A stretch of DNA of 64,000 bases from Henriciella litoralis (GTDB lineage Bacteria; Pseudomonadota; Alphaproteobacteria; Caulobacterales; Hyphomonadaceae): contig NZ_NCSS01000006.1 of assembly GCF_002088935.1 (NCBI RefSeq), forward strand, positions 2,760,407 to 2,824,406, read 5' to 3'. This document shows positions 34,138 to 42,726 of this stretch, piece after piece. The position numbers and the translations under genes are program-made. Below the pieces are notes generated by a model. The model was not told the origin of the DNA. It did no database searches and saw nothing but the letters and a program-made list of their open reading frames with translations. Within the stretch, counting starts at the first letter, position 1. Every line of letters begins with the position of its first letter.

Positions 34138-35034
34138 ATGAGCGGAGCCCAACTCGGTTATGTGCGATTTGGCGCACAGGATCCCGAACAATGGAAAACG
34201 CTTTTGTGCGACATGCTCGGCATGCAGCTCCTTGAGGGCTCAGCGGACGAGATGATCCGCATGAAGATGGACGACCACCCTTTCCGTTATCTGATTGAGC
34301 CACACGAAGAGGACAAGCTCCTTGGAATGGGCTGGGAGCTCTCCAGCCAGGCAGAATGGGACGCGCTTCTTGATCGCCTGTCGGGTGCGGGTGTCGAGGT
34401 GCAAGACGGAACGACCGACGGAGCTGAACTTCGCTGCGTGACGGCCTATGCGACGGCATCAGACCCGGACGGCAATCCGCTTGAGTTCTATTATGGCCGT
34501 ACGGGGATGGGAAAACCCTATGAGCCGCAGCTCGACATCAAGGGCTTCATGACACGCCACATGGGCCTCGGTCATATCGTCATTCCGGCGCCGCAGCAGG
34601 ATACAACACACGCCTTCTATCGCGACCTGATGGGCTTCGGGCTGAGCGATATCCTGACGCTGCCGCCGATGTTCGAAGAGGGGCCAGAGCAGCGCATCGT
34701 GTTCATGCATGGCCAGAACCCGCGCCATCACTCGCTCGCCCTCTACAATTTTCCGATCCCATCCGGCTGCGTGCACATCATGGCCGAGGTCGGATCGCTC
34801 GATGAAGTCGGCCAGGCCCTAGACAGGGTGAAGAAGGCTGGCTTGCCGCTGCTCGCGTCGCTCGGCCGGCACGAGAATGACGAGATGGTGAGTTTCTATG
34901 TGTTCGGTCCGGGCGGGATCGCCGTGGAGTTCGGCTATGACGGGAAGACCATCGATCCGAAGACTTACAAGGCCACAAGTTCCACGCTCGGTGACATCTG
35001 GGGCCACGACTACCAACTCTTTGGAGGGCAGTGA
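34138..35034 (+). CDS. hsaC: Extradiol dioxygenase, HsaC-like (3,4-DHSA dioxygenase)
   Basis: 298 residues with two vicinal-oxygen-chelate modules. Iron ligands are His146 (GLGHIVI), His213 (CVHIMAEV) and Glu264 (AVEFGYDG); acid-base residues are His198 (NPRHHSLAL), His245 (GRHENDEM) and Tyr254. The end, SSTLGDIWGHDYQ, closely resembles that of actinobacterial HsaC, which cleaves ring A of 3,4-dihydroxy-9,10-seconandrost-1,3,5(10)-triene-9,17-dione. BphC-type biphenyl enzymes are similar in size, so the substrate rests partly on the ring C/D genes that follow. AGAAGG precedes the ATG. Confidence 0.8.
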   Translation: MSGAQLGYVRFGAQDPEQWKTLLCDMLGMQLLEGSADEMIRMKMDDHPFRYLIEPHEEDKLLGMGWELSSQAEWDALLDRLSGAGVEVQDGTTDGAELRCVTAYATASDPDGNPLEFYYGRTGMGKPYEPQLDIKGFMTRHMGLGHIVIPAPQQDTTHAFYRDLMGFGLSDILTLPPMFEEGPEQRIVFMHGQNPRHHSLALYNFPIPSGCVHIMAEVGSLDEVGQALDRVKKAGLPLLASLGRHENDEMVSFYVFGPGGIAVEFGYDGKTIDPKTYKATSSTLGDIWGHDYQLFGGQ

Positions 35035-35918
35035 TGAGCACGCTCGACAAGACCGCAAGCCTTGCGGAGCTAGCTGGTGAGGTCCGAAATGGCATGACCC
35101 TTGGCATTGCCGGATGGGGTGCCCGCCGCAAGCCGATGGCGTTCATCCGGGAGCTTCTGAAGACCGATGTGAAAGACCTGACGGTTGTTTCCTATGGTGG
35201 GGCCGATGTCGGGATGCTGGCGTCGGCCGGCAAGATCCGCAAGCTGATCTTTGCCTTTGTGTCGCTGGATGCAATCCCGCTGGAGGCCCATTTTCGCAGG
35301 GCCCGGCAGGCCGGTGAATTCGAGGTGATGGAGCTGGATGAGGGCATGTTCCAGGACGGCCTCAAGGCCGCGGCGAAACGCTTGCCTTTCATGCCAACAC
35401 GCGCCGGGATCGGGACAGATATCGTTCGTCTCAGCCCGCAGCTAAAATACATTCAATCGCCCTATGAGGATGGCGAGACTCTCATCGCCATGCCGGCTCT
35501 CAATCTCGATCTTGCCGTTGCCCACGTGAACGAAGCCGATCGCCAGGGCAATTCCTGGATTGCGGGGCCTGATCCGTTCTTTGATGAGTGGTTCTGCCGA
35601 GCAGCTGAGCGCTCATTCCTCACCGCTGAGCGAATTGTTGAGACCAGTGCTTTCGACGATCCAGCAAAGACCGTCCGCATGCCGATCGAGCGGTCCCTGG
35701 TTGAGCGGGTCGCCGAGGCACGCTTTGGGGCGCATCCAAGTTCCTGCAGCCCCGACTATGGCTTCGATCTGGCGCACCTCAAGGCCTATTCCGACGCGAC
35801 GGGGGAGGCGTGGGCCGGCTATCGCGGCGAATTCGTCGATGGGGTGGATCTCGACAGCTACGTCGAGAAGGTCGGCGGGCCTGACGCGATTTCGTGTCTT
35901 CCAATGCCGGTATTTTAA
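35034..35918 (+). CDS. ipdA: COCHEA-CoA hydrolase alpha subunit (CoA-transferase family)
   Basis: 294 residues from the ATG at 35034, which shares a base with the hsaC stop; TTTGGAGGGC precedes it. It belongs to the family I CoA-transferase alpha group, with GMTLGIAGWGARRKPMA near the start and VVSYGGADVG. In Mycobacterium and Rhodococcus IpdA and IpdB form a hydrolase that opens the last steroid ring (ring C) of COCHEA-CoA. ipdB follows 12 bases downstream. The names rest on family resemblance and on the presence of echA20, ipdC, ipdF and fadD3 nearby. Confidence 0.82.
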   Translation: MSTLDKTASLAELAGEVRNGMTLGIAGWGARRKPMAFIRELLKTDVKDLTVVSYGGADVGMLASAGKIRKLIFAFVSLDAIPLEAHFRRARQAGEFEVMELDEGMFQDGLKAAAKRLPFMPTRAGIGTDIVRLSPQLKYIQSPYEDGETLIAMPALNLDLAVAHVNEADRQGNSWIAGPDPFFDEWFCRAAERSFLTAERIVETSAFDDPAKTVRMPIERSLVERVAEARFGAHPSSCSPDYGFDLAHLKAYSDATGEAWAGYRGEFVDGVDLDSYVEKVGGPDAISCLPMPVF

Positions 35919-35930
35919 GGAGCGCATGTG

Positions 35931-36725
35931 ATGAGCGATACCGATTATTCTCTTGCCGAACTTTGCATCGCTGCCGGCGCTGAGTGCTTCCGTGATGAGG
36001 GCGAAGTGATGATCACGGTGATCGGCCTCGTGCCGCGCATTGCCGGATCGATCGCCAAGGCGAGCTTCAATCCCGGCCTGATGATGACCGACGGTGAGTA
36101 CTTCCTCGTCTCCGAGCCAGTGCCTGTCGGGCCGCGCGACGGCTATGAGCCGAAAAAAGAAGGCATCATGAATTATGAGCGCGTGTTCGATATTGTCTCT
36201 CGGGGGCAGCGCCACTGCTTTGTCGGCCCCGTCCAGATCGACCGCTTCGGGCAAATGAACATCTCAGTCATTGGCGACTATGCCGCGCCAAAGGCGAGCC
36301 TGCTTGGCGCGCGGGGATATCCCGGCAACTCAATCAACAACCGCAATTCGATGTTCGTGCCCTCGCATACGACGCGTGCCTTCGTCGAGGGCGAGGTCGA
36401 TATGGTCTGTTCGGCCGGATACAATCCAGAGCGCTATCCGGACGGCAAGGTCGGTAAATATGTCGACCTGCGCCGGATCGTGACCAATCTCTGCGTCATG
36501 GACTTCGGCGGCAAGGATAACGCGATCCGCGTGATCTCTCTGCATCCGGGTGTGAGCTTCGAGGAAGTCCAGGACAATACGGGCTTTGAGCTGGAGCGCA
36601 TCGACGGGCTCGCAGAGACGACGGCCCCAACAGCCGAGCAACTTGCCCTGATCGCCAAATTTGATCCGCACAACCAGCGGGCAACCGTGTTCCGGGGCAA
36701 TCCGCCCGGACGGCGGGCGAGCTGA
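35931..36725 (+). CDS. ipdB: COCHEA-CoA hydrolase beta subunit (CoA-transferase family)
   Basis: 264 residues from the ATG at 35931; AAGGAGC lies 8 bases upstream, and a GTG one codon earlier is an alternative. The fold is the CoA-transferase beta type, with LVPRIAGSIAKASF, GPVQIDRFGQMNIS and VTNLCVMDFG. It pairs with IpdA to hydrolyse the ring C carbon-carbon bond of COCHEA-CoA, and in that enzyme family it has lost ordinary CoA-transferase activity. The gene order ipdA-ipdB-enoyl hydratase-ipdC is typical of steroid clusters. Confidence 0.82.
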   Translation: MSDTDYSLAELCIAAGAECFRDEGEVMITVIGLVPRIAGSIAKASFNPGLMMTDGEYFLVSEPVPVGPRDGYEPKKEGIMNYERVFDIVSRGQRHCFVGPVQIDRFGQMNISVIGDYAAPKASLLGARGYPGNSINNRNSMFVPSHTTRAFVEGEVDMVCSAGYNPERYPDGKVGKYVDLRRIVTNLCVMDFGGKDNAIRVISLHPGVSFEEVQDNTGFELERIDGLAETTAPTAEQLALIAKFDPHNQRATVFRGNPPGRRAS

Positions 36726-36737
36726 GGAGGACGTCCC

Positions 36738-37652
36738 ATGTCGGATGACAAGAAGCCAATGGATCTGGAGATCGTAGATGCGGTCAAGAAGGATGTCGTC
36801 TACGAGGAAGCCGAACCGGTTCTTTATGAAACCCGGAATCATGTCGCGTACCTCACGCTGAACCGGCCGACGCTGTACAATGCGCAGAACAGCCAGATGC
36901 TTTATGCGCTGGATGATGCCTTCTACCGCGCGGTTGCTGATGACAGCGTAAAGGTCATCGTCCTGAAGGCGGCAGGAAAGCACTTTTCTCAGGGCCACGA
37001 CATCGGCACGCCGGGCCGCGATTTTGACCTTAGCTTTGAGCGCCGCGAGCTTTACTACGACCATTCTAACAAGCCGGCAGCCGAGAAGGCCTTTGCCCGT
37101 GAACAGGAGGTTTATCTCGGCCTCTGCAAGCGCTGGCGGGATCTGCCGAAGCCCACGATTGCGCAAGTCCACAAGGGCTGTATCGCTGGCGGGCTTATGC
37201 TCGCTTGGGTGTGCGATATGATCATCGCCTCCGACGATGCCTTCTTCCAGGACCCTGTCCTGACCATGGGCTTTCCAGGCGTTGAATACTTTGCGCATTG
37301 CCATGAGCTCAACGTCCGCCAGGCCAAGGAATTTCTGTTCCTAGGCGAGCGGATGAGTGCGCAGCGGGCCTATGATATCGGTATGATCAACCGCGTCGTT
37401 CCGCGCGACGACCTCGATAGCGAAGTGACGGCGATCGCTGAAAAGATGTCGCGCCAGCCACGCCTTGCGCTCGCGCTGGCCAAGCAGGCCTGCAATCACA
37501 TCGAACAGCTGCAAGGCAAGAATACCGGCATCGACGCGGCGTTTGGCTACCACCATTTTGCCCATGCCCAGAACTCGCTGGCCAAGGGTGACTATATCGC
37601 CGGGCACAATCTCGAGAGCATGGCGAAGTCCAACAGGGCGAAGCAGGGCTAG
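36738..37652 (+). CDS. Enoyl-CoA hydratase/isomerase family protein
   Basis: 304 residues, with AGGAGGACGTCCC before the ATG. The crotonase fold is shown by NRPTLYNAQNSQML, KHFSQGHDIG (the oxyanion loop usually reads FSAGxD) and GCIAGGLMLAWVCD. The N-terminal 25 residues and the insertion around residues 95-130 make it longer than typical hydratases (about 260). It lies between ipdB and ipdC, so it probably handles a ring C/D intermediate, but I cannot assign a step. Confidence 0.8.
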   Translation: MSDDKKPMDLEIVDAVKKDVVYEEAEPVLYETRNHVAYLTLNRPTLYNAQNSQMLYALDDAFYRAVADDSVKVIVLKAAGKHFSQGHDIGTPGRDFDLSFERRELYYDHSNKPAAEKAFAREQEVYLGLCKRWRDLPKPTIAQVHKGCIAGGLMLAWVCDMIIASDDAFFQDPVLTMGFPGVEYFAHCHELNVRQAKEFLFLGERMSAQRAYDIGMINRVVPRDDLDSEVTAIAEKMSRQPRLALALAKQACNHIEQLQGKNTGIDAAFGYHHFAHAQNSLAKGDYIAGHNLESMAKSNRAKQG

Positions 37653-37655
37653 CAG

Positions 37656-38735
37656 ATGGCGCTTCACTTCTCCACACCGCTGACGGAACGCCTTGGATGC
37701 CGACTGCCTGTCATTCAGACAGCCATGGGTTGGGTCGCGACGTCCAAGCTGGTGAAAGCTTCGACGGCGGCAGGGGCGTTCGGCTTCCTTGCGGCGGCCG
37801 TGATGTCGCCGGAAGAATGCGAAGCGGAGATCGAGGCGATCAAGTCGGTTGGCAGCGCGCCATTCGGGGTCAATGTCCACTCTTTCCAGACCGGCGTCGA
37901 TCGCATCATCGACATGTGCATTGATCACGAAGTCGGTGCGATATCCTATGGCCGGGCGCCATCCTCGAAAATGATCGAGAAGGTGAAGGCCAAGGGCATC
38001 GCCTGCGTTCCGACGATCGGTGCGGCAAAACACGCGAAAAAAGCAGTTGAACTCGGCGCCGATATCCTGGTTTGCCAGGGTGCGGAGGGCGGGGGCCATA
38101 CCGGCGCGACGCCGACCTGGCTGCTGCTGGCCCAAGTGCTGGAGATGGATCTTGGCGTGCCAGTTGTGGCCTGCGGCGGCTTCAAGGATGGACGCGGACT
38201 GGCGGCGGCACTGGCTTACGGCGCAGACGGGACCGCGATGGGGACGCGTTTCATGATGACGTCGGACAGTCCGACCCCGGAGGAAACCAAGACGGCCTAC
38301 CTGGCGGCGGACGTGACGCGCATCCCGGTCTCAGTGAAGCTCGATGGCCTGCCCCAGCGCATGGTGCTGAACAGCAAGCTGGAATCGCTCGAGAAAGCGT
38401 CCGGCCCGGGGCTACTGGTGCGCGGGCTCATCAACGGCATGCGGTTTCGCAAGGAGATGGGCGTCACCCTGCCGGACATGCTGAAATCGGCTTGGACAAT
38501 GGCCCGCAAGAGCGACCTGACCCTGGGCCAGACGCTCATGGCGGCCAATGCGCCGATGATCATCCAGAACGCCATGGTCAAGGGCCACCCCGATGACGGA
38601 GTCCTGCCGAGTGGTCAGGTCGCGGGCCTGATCAATGACCTGCCAAGTTGCGCAGACCTGCTTGCCTCCATCGAGGTGGAAGCGAGCGAGCGGCTCAATG
38701 CCATGCAGGCGAAATTCCCGACCGCGGCTGAATGA
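37656..38735 (+). CDS. ipdC: Flavin-dependent reductase/dehydrogenase of the nitronate monooxygenase family, IpdC-like
   Basis: 359 residues forming a flavin-binding TIM barrel. Motifs include PVIQTAMGWVA at the start, CQGAEGGGHTG (flavin and catalytic region), VVACGGFKDGRGLAAAL and GADGTAMGTRFM (phosphate binding). Annotation tools often call such genes nitronate monooxygenase, but in steroid clusters IpdC acts on the 5-hydroxy-HIC-CoA intermediate during ring C/D breakdown. Its place between ipdAB and echA20 supports that. The start has a weak site (AGGG). Confidence 0.75.
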   Translation: MALHFSTPLTERLGCRLPVIQTAMGWVATSKLVKASTAAGAFGFLAAAVMSPEECEAEIEAIKSVGSAPFGVNVHSFQTGVDRIIDMCIDHEVGAISYGRAPSSKMIEKVKAKGIACVPTIGAAKHAKKAVELGADILVCQGAEGGGHTGATPTWLLLAQVLEMDLGVPVVACGGFKDGRGLAAALAYGADGTAMGTRFMMTSDSPTPEETKTAYLAADVTRIPVSVKLDGLPQRMVLNSKLESLEKASGPGLLVRGLINGMRFRKEMGVTLPDMLKSAWTMARKSDLTLGQTLMAANAPMIIQNAMVKGHPDDGVLPSGQVAGLINDLPSCADLLASIEVEASERLNAMQAKFPTAAE

Positions 38736-38750
38736 AGAAGGACGACAAGG

Positions 38751-39512
38751 ATGCCTTTCAAGACAAGTGTTTCTGACCGTATTGCGGAGATTGTTTTCGA
38801 CCACCCGCCGGTGAATGCCTTTACCGGGGCCATGTGGATGGAACTGCCGGAGATCGTTACCGAACTCGGCAAGCGGCCGGATGTGCGATGCCTCCTGATC
38901 CGGGCCGAAGGGCGGGGGTTCTGTGCCGGCGTTGATATCAAGGAACTGCAGCAGAATTCGAATGCCATCGTGGAAGTGAACAAGGGCAACTTCCTCACCT
39001 TCAAGGCTATCCATGAGTGCGAAGTGCCAGTGGTCGTCGCGCCGCATGGCTTCGTGATCGGCGGCGGCATTGGCATCTGCGGCGCGGCCGATGTGATCAT
39101 CGCCGCCGAAGACTGTTTCTTCTCGCTGCCTGAAATCGATCGGGGGGCGATGGGAGGAGCGAGCCACATGCAGCGTATTCTCCCGCTGCCGAAAGTTCGC
39201 GCGGCCTTTTTTACGGGCGGAAAAATACCGGCCGCCGAAGCCTATCGGCTTGGCGGGATCGAGAAACTTGTTCCGCCGAAGGAGCTTGTCGCTGAAGCGC
39301 ATGCCTATGCTGGGGTCATCGCGTCGAAGTCGCGTGATGCTCTGCGCATTGCCAAGCAGGCTCTCAACGGCATCGAGCCGTTTGATGTCGATCGTAATTA
39401 TCGCTGGGAGCAGGGCTTCACGTTCGAAATGTATATGCACGAGGACAGTCAGGCGGCGCGAGACGCCTTCGTCGAGACTGGCAAGGCAGCTGACTTCAAG
39501 GACAAGAGCTGA
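38751..39512 (+). CDS. echA20: Ring-opening enoyl-CoA hydratase-family hydrolase, EchA20-like
   Basis: 253 residues of the crotonase fold. RAEGRGFCAGVDIKEL, GFVIGGGIGICG, EIDRGAMGGASHMQR and NYRWEQGFTFEM match the pattern I recall for mycobacterial EchA20, which hydrolyses ring D of HIEC-CoA in steroid breakdown. AAGGACGACAAGG precedes the ATG. It follows ipdC directly, as expected for adjacent steps. Other crotonases share the general fold, but the GVDIKE and EQGFTFE motifs together favour this name. Confidence 0.78.
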   Translation: MPFKTSVSDRIAEIVFDHPPVNAFTGAMWMELPEIVTELGKRPDVRCLLIRAEGRGFCAGVDIKELQQNSNAIVEVNKGNFLTFKAIHECEVPVVVAPHGFVIGGGIGICGAADVIIAAEDCFFSLPEIDRGAMGGASHMQRILPLPKVRAAFFTGGKIPAAEAYRLGGIEKLVPPKELVAEAHAYAGVIASKSRDALRIAKQALNGIEPFDVDRNYRWEQGFTFEMYMHEDSQAARDAFVETGKAADFKDKS

Positions 39513-39601
39513 TGCCAGCGGTCCCGCTGCCTACGGAGCGGTGCGCGTTCGTCCGGCACGCCCGATCCAAGATTTAGAGTTTCACAGTTCAGGAGGGCCG
39601 G

Positions 39602-40756
39602 ATGGCCGAAGCCTATATCATCGATGCACTGAGAACCCCGACCGGGCGCCGCAAAGGGTCGCTTGCACATGTCCATGGAGCAGATCTTGGCGGCTTCGTG
39701 CTGAAGACCCTTGTCGAGCGCAACGACGTACCTGCCGAAGCCTATGAAGACGTCGTGTTTGGGTGCGTTGACACGATCGGACCTCTGGCGGGCGACATTG
39801 CCAGGACGTGCTGGCTGACGGCAGGTCTGCCGCTGCATGTGCCGGGAACGACGATCGACCGGCAATGCGGCAGCTCCCAGCAGGCGGTCCATTTCGCGGC
39901 TCAGGCCGTGATGAGTGGGACGCAGGATGTGGTTGTCGCTGGCGGCGTTCAGACGATGACCCAGATCCCGATCTCGTCGGCCATGCTGGCGGGACAGGCG
40001 CTTGGCTTCGGGGACCCGTTCACCGGCTCTAAAGGATGGGTAGAGCGGTTCGGCGATGGACTTGTGACGCAGTTCAACTCTGCCGAAATGATTGCCGAGA
40101 AATGGGGCTGCTCTCGCGAGGACATGGAAGCCTTTGCGTTGGAAAGCCACACGCGGGCCGCCCGAGCTATTGATGAAGGTCGGTTTCAGCGGGAGATCGT
40201 GCCTTTGGAAGGCCTTGAGACGGATGAAACCGTGCGGCGTGAAACGACGCTGGAGCGGATGGCAACGCTCGAACCACTTCAGGAAGGTGGGCGGATTACG
40301 GCGGCTGTGTCGAGTCAGACCTGTGACGCAGCGGCCGCGCTGCTTATCTGCTCGAAGGAAGCCGTGGAGCGCTATGGCCTAAAGCCGCGCGCCCGAATCC
40401 ACCATATGAGTGTGCTTGCCGACGATCCGATCTGGATGCTGACGGCGCCGATCCCGGCGACCAAACGGGCGCTGGAGAAGGCGGGAATGACGCTTGACGA
40501 GATTGATCTCGTCGAGATCAACGAAGCCTTCGCATCTGTCGCCATGGCTTGGCTGAAAGAGACCGGCTACCCGCACGAAAAAACCAATGTGAATGGCGGG
40601 GCTATTGCGCTCGGTCACCCGCTAGGCGCGACCGGCGCGAAGCTTATGACGACGCTTCTGCACGAGTTGGAGCGCACGGGCGGTCGCTATGGCCTGCAGA
40701 CCATGTGCGAGGGCGGCGGCCAGGCGAACGTGACCATCATTGAGCGAATGAACTGA
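39602..40756 (+). CDS. fadA6: Acetyl-CoA acyltransferase (thiolase), FadA6-like
   Basis: 384 residues with AGGAGGGCC before the ATG. Thiolase motifs are IDRQCGSSQQ with nucleophile Cys89, NVNGGAIALGHPLGATG with the catalytic His, and TMCEGGGQANVTI with the second Cys. Thiolases cleave 3-oxoacyl-CoA to acetyl-CoA and a shortened acyl-CoA. In steroid clusters FadA6 acts late in ring C/D catabolism, and its location after echA20 supports that role. A short gap of 89 bases separates it from echA20; it shows nothing clear. Confidence 0.82.
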   Translation: MAEAYIIDALRTPTGRRKGSLAHVHGADLGGFVLKTLVERNDVPAEAYEDVVFGCVDTIGPLAGDIARTCWLTAGLPLHVPGTTIDRQCGSSQQAVHFAAQAVMSGTQDVVVAGGVQTMTQIPISSAMLAGQALGFGDPFTGSKGWVERFGDGLVTQFNSAEMIAEKWGCSREDMEAFALESHTRAARAIDEGRFQREIVPLEGLETDETVRRETTLERMATLEPLQEGGRITAAVSSQTCDAAAALLICSKEAVERYGLKPRARIHHMSVLADDPIWMLTAPIPATKRALEKAGMTLDEIDLVEINEAFASVAMAWLKETGYPHEKTNVNGGAIALGHPLGATGAKLMTTLLHELERTGGRYGLQTMCEGGGQANVTIIERMN

Positions 40757-40767
40757 GGAGGATGTCC

Positions 40768-41646
40768 ATGGGCATTTGTGAAGGACGCGTTGCCATCGTT
40801 ACCGGCGCCGGAGGCGGACTCGGGCGGGCTTATGCAAAGCGGCTGGCCGCAGAGGGCGCGAGCGTTGTGGTCAATGACATCAATGCTGAGACAGCCGCGA
40901 CCTGCGTTGCGGAGATTGAGGCGGACGGCGGCAAGGCCATCGTCAATACAGACAACATTACGGACTATGAGGCGGCCGGGAATATCGTGAAGGCGGCGCT
41001 CGCCGAATTTGGTGACCTGCATGCCGTCGTAAACAATGCGGGCAACAATCGCGACCGCATGTTCACCAGCCTGACGCCAGACGACTGGGACGCGGTGATG
41101 GCCGTCCATCTGAAGGGTCATTTCTGCATTTCATCCCATGCGGCGAAACGCTGGCGGGTCATGTCGAAGGAAGGCAAGCCTGTTAGTGGGCGGATTATCA
41201 ACACTTCCTCCGGCGCGGGTCTTCAGGGCTCTGTAGCTCAGTCCAACTATGCGGCCGCAAAGGGGGGAATTCTGTCTCTGACGCTGGTGCAGTCAGCTGA
41301 GCTTGCCCGCTACGGTGTCACGGCCAATGCGGTTGCTCCACAGGGACGCACGGGCATGACGGCCGGAGTCTTTGACGAGATGATGAAGCCGCCGGAGGAT
41401 GGCGGGTTCGACGTGTTCGACCCGGCCAATGTTGCCCCGCTGGTCGCCTGGCTCGTGTCAGAGCAATCCGACGGTGTCACGGGCAAATGTTTCGAGATGT
41501 ATGGCGGGAAGATTTCCGTGGCCGATGGGTGGCGCACGGGCGAGGTCGTCGATAAGGGCGCGCGCTGGGAACCTGCAGAACTGGGCGAGACGATCAGTGA
41601 GCTGATCGAGAAGGCACCCCCGCCGCAGCCGGTGTACGGAAGTTAG
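40768..41646 (+). CDS. Short-chain dehydrogenase, MFE-2-like
   Basis: 292 residues from the ATG at 40768; GAGGAGG ends 6 bases before it, while the ATG at 40762 touches the site and is less likely. Motifs are TGAGGGLGRAYAKRL (NAD binding), NNAGNNRDRMF, NTSSGAGLQGS and YAAAKGG (catalytic Tyr and Lys). The NAGNNRDRM string and the size resemble the dehydrogenase domain of peroxisomal multifunctional enzyme 2 (3-hydroxyacyl-CoA dehydrogenase). Set between fadA6 and two acyl-CoA dehydrogenase genes, it is probably a beta-oxidation step. Confidence 0.82.
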   Translation: MGICEGRVAIVTGAGGGLGRAYAKRLAAEGASVVVNDINAETAATCVAEIEADGGKAIVNTDNITDYEAAGNIVKAALAEFGDLHAVVNNAGNNRDRMFTSLTPDDWDAVMAVHLKGHFCISSHAAKRWRVMSKEGKPVSGRIINTSSGAGLQGSVAQSNYAAAKGGILSLTLVQSAELARYGVTANAVAPQGRTGMTAGVFDEMMKPPEDGGFDVFDPANVAPLVAWLVSEQSDGVTGKCFEMYGGKISVADGWRTGEVVDKGARWEPAELGETISELIEKAPPPQPVYGS

Positions 41647-41658
41647 GGGCGGTCGATC

Positions 41659-42726
41659 ATGGACGCGAGCTTCACCGAAGACCAGGAAATGATCCGCGAG
41701 GCGGCGGCGACCTATCTGCGTGACTGGTCCGACCGTGGAGGTTTCCGCAAGCAGGTCGATGCCAGCGCACTAGATTATGGATCGGTCTGGCAAGAATTTG
41801 GCATCGAGCTCGGCTTTGCGGGATTGACGATACCTGAAGTCCAAGGTGGCTCGGGGCTTGGTGATCTGGCACGCGCCCTTGTGATGGAAGAGATGGGCCG
41901 CGTCCTTTTCACTTCTCCTTATTTTGCTTCTTGTGTTCTGGCGGGCGATGTCCTGGCGGCCGTCGGGGGCAGCGATGCTGAGGGGCTGCTGGCAAAGATA
42001 GCATCCGGCGAGCGCACGGCGACGGTCTGTTCGCTGACTTCAGGATCTGTGCGCTCAGGAGAAATAACTGGCGTGGCCAGGAATGTTGTCGACGGCGGAA
42101 CGGCAGACCTGATCCTCGTCATTGGTGGCGATAGCCTGCACATGGTTGACGCGAGCAAAGCCGGTGTCATCCGTAGTGTGTTCAGGACGATGGACCTGAC
42201 GCGTCCGCAGGCTGATATCAAGTTCGCCGCGGCGCCAGCTGAACTCGTTGCGTCGGGCGCTGGGCTTTCGGAGGTCTACGCCCTGTCTGAGGCCCGCTCT
42301 GCGATAGCGCTGGCGGCCGAGCAAGCTGGCGGCGCTGGCGCCATGCTGGACGCGACCGTTGCTTATGCGCTCGAGCGCAAGCAATTCGGTCGGCTTATCG
42401 GGTCCTTCCAGGCGGTGAAGCACCGTTCCGCCGACATGATGGTACTGGTCGAGGCCGCGCGGTCGGCCGCTTACCAGGCCGCAGCGCTGGCTCATGGGCC
42501 TGAACTTTTCGCTCAGGCAGCGATTGCAAAGTCAGAGTGTTCAGACGCTTATTTCGCGGTGGCGGGGCATGCGATCCAGATGCATGGCGGCGTCGGTGTG
42601 ACCTGGGAATACGACATGCATTTCCACTTCAAGCGGGCCCGCGCCGGCATGGGGCTGCTCGGATCTCCGGAAGTCTGGCGCGAACGGCTTGCGGGCTGCA
42701 TCGGCCTTGAGGGGACGGCGGCATGA
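41659..42726 (+). CDS. Acyl-CoA dehydrogenase, small-type subunit (FadE family)
   Basis: 355 residues, with clear acyl-CoA dehydrogenase features: TIPEVQGGSGLGDL, ERKQFGRLIGSFQAVKH and GHAIQMHGGVGVTWEYDMH. The shorter length and weak central region are typical of the non-catalytic or half-active partner in the alpha2beta2 dehydrogenases of steroid catabolism. The next gene overlaps it by 4 bases and encodes the full-length partner. The substrate is presumably a steroid-derived acyl-CoA. Confidence 0.83.
   Translation: MDASFTEDQEMIREAAATYLRDWSDRGGFRKQVDASALDYGSVWQEFGIELGFAGLTIPEVQGGSGLGDLARALVMEEMGRVLFTSPYFASCVLAGDVLAAVGGSDAEGLLAKIASGERTATVCSLTSGSVRSGEITGVARNVVDGGTADLILVIGGDSLHMVDASKAGVIRSVFRTMDLTRPQADIKFAAAPAELVASGAGLSEVYALSEARSAIALAAEQAGGAGAMLDATVAYALERKQFGRLIGSFQAVKHRSADMMVLVEAARSAAYQAAALAHGPELFAQAAIAKSECSDAYFAVAGHAIQMHGGVGVTWEYDMHFHFKRARAGMGLLGSPEVWRERLAGCIGLEGTAA

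Noticed and set aside
37656..38735. Calling this gene a nitronate monooxygenase
   Set aside because: The fold matches that family, but the place between ipdAB and echA20 makes the steroid enzyme IpdC more likely.
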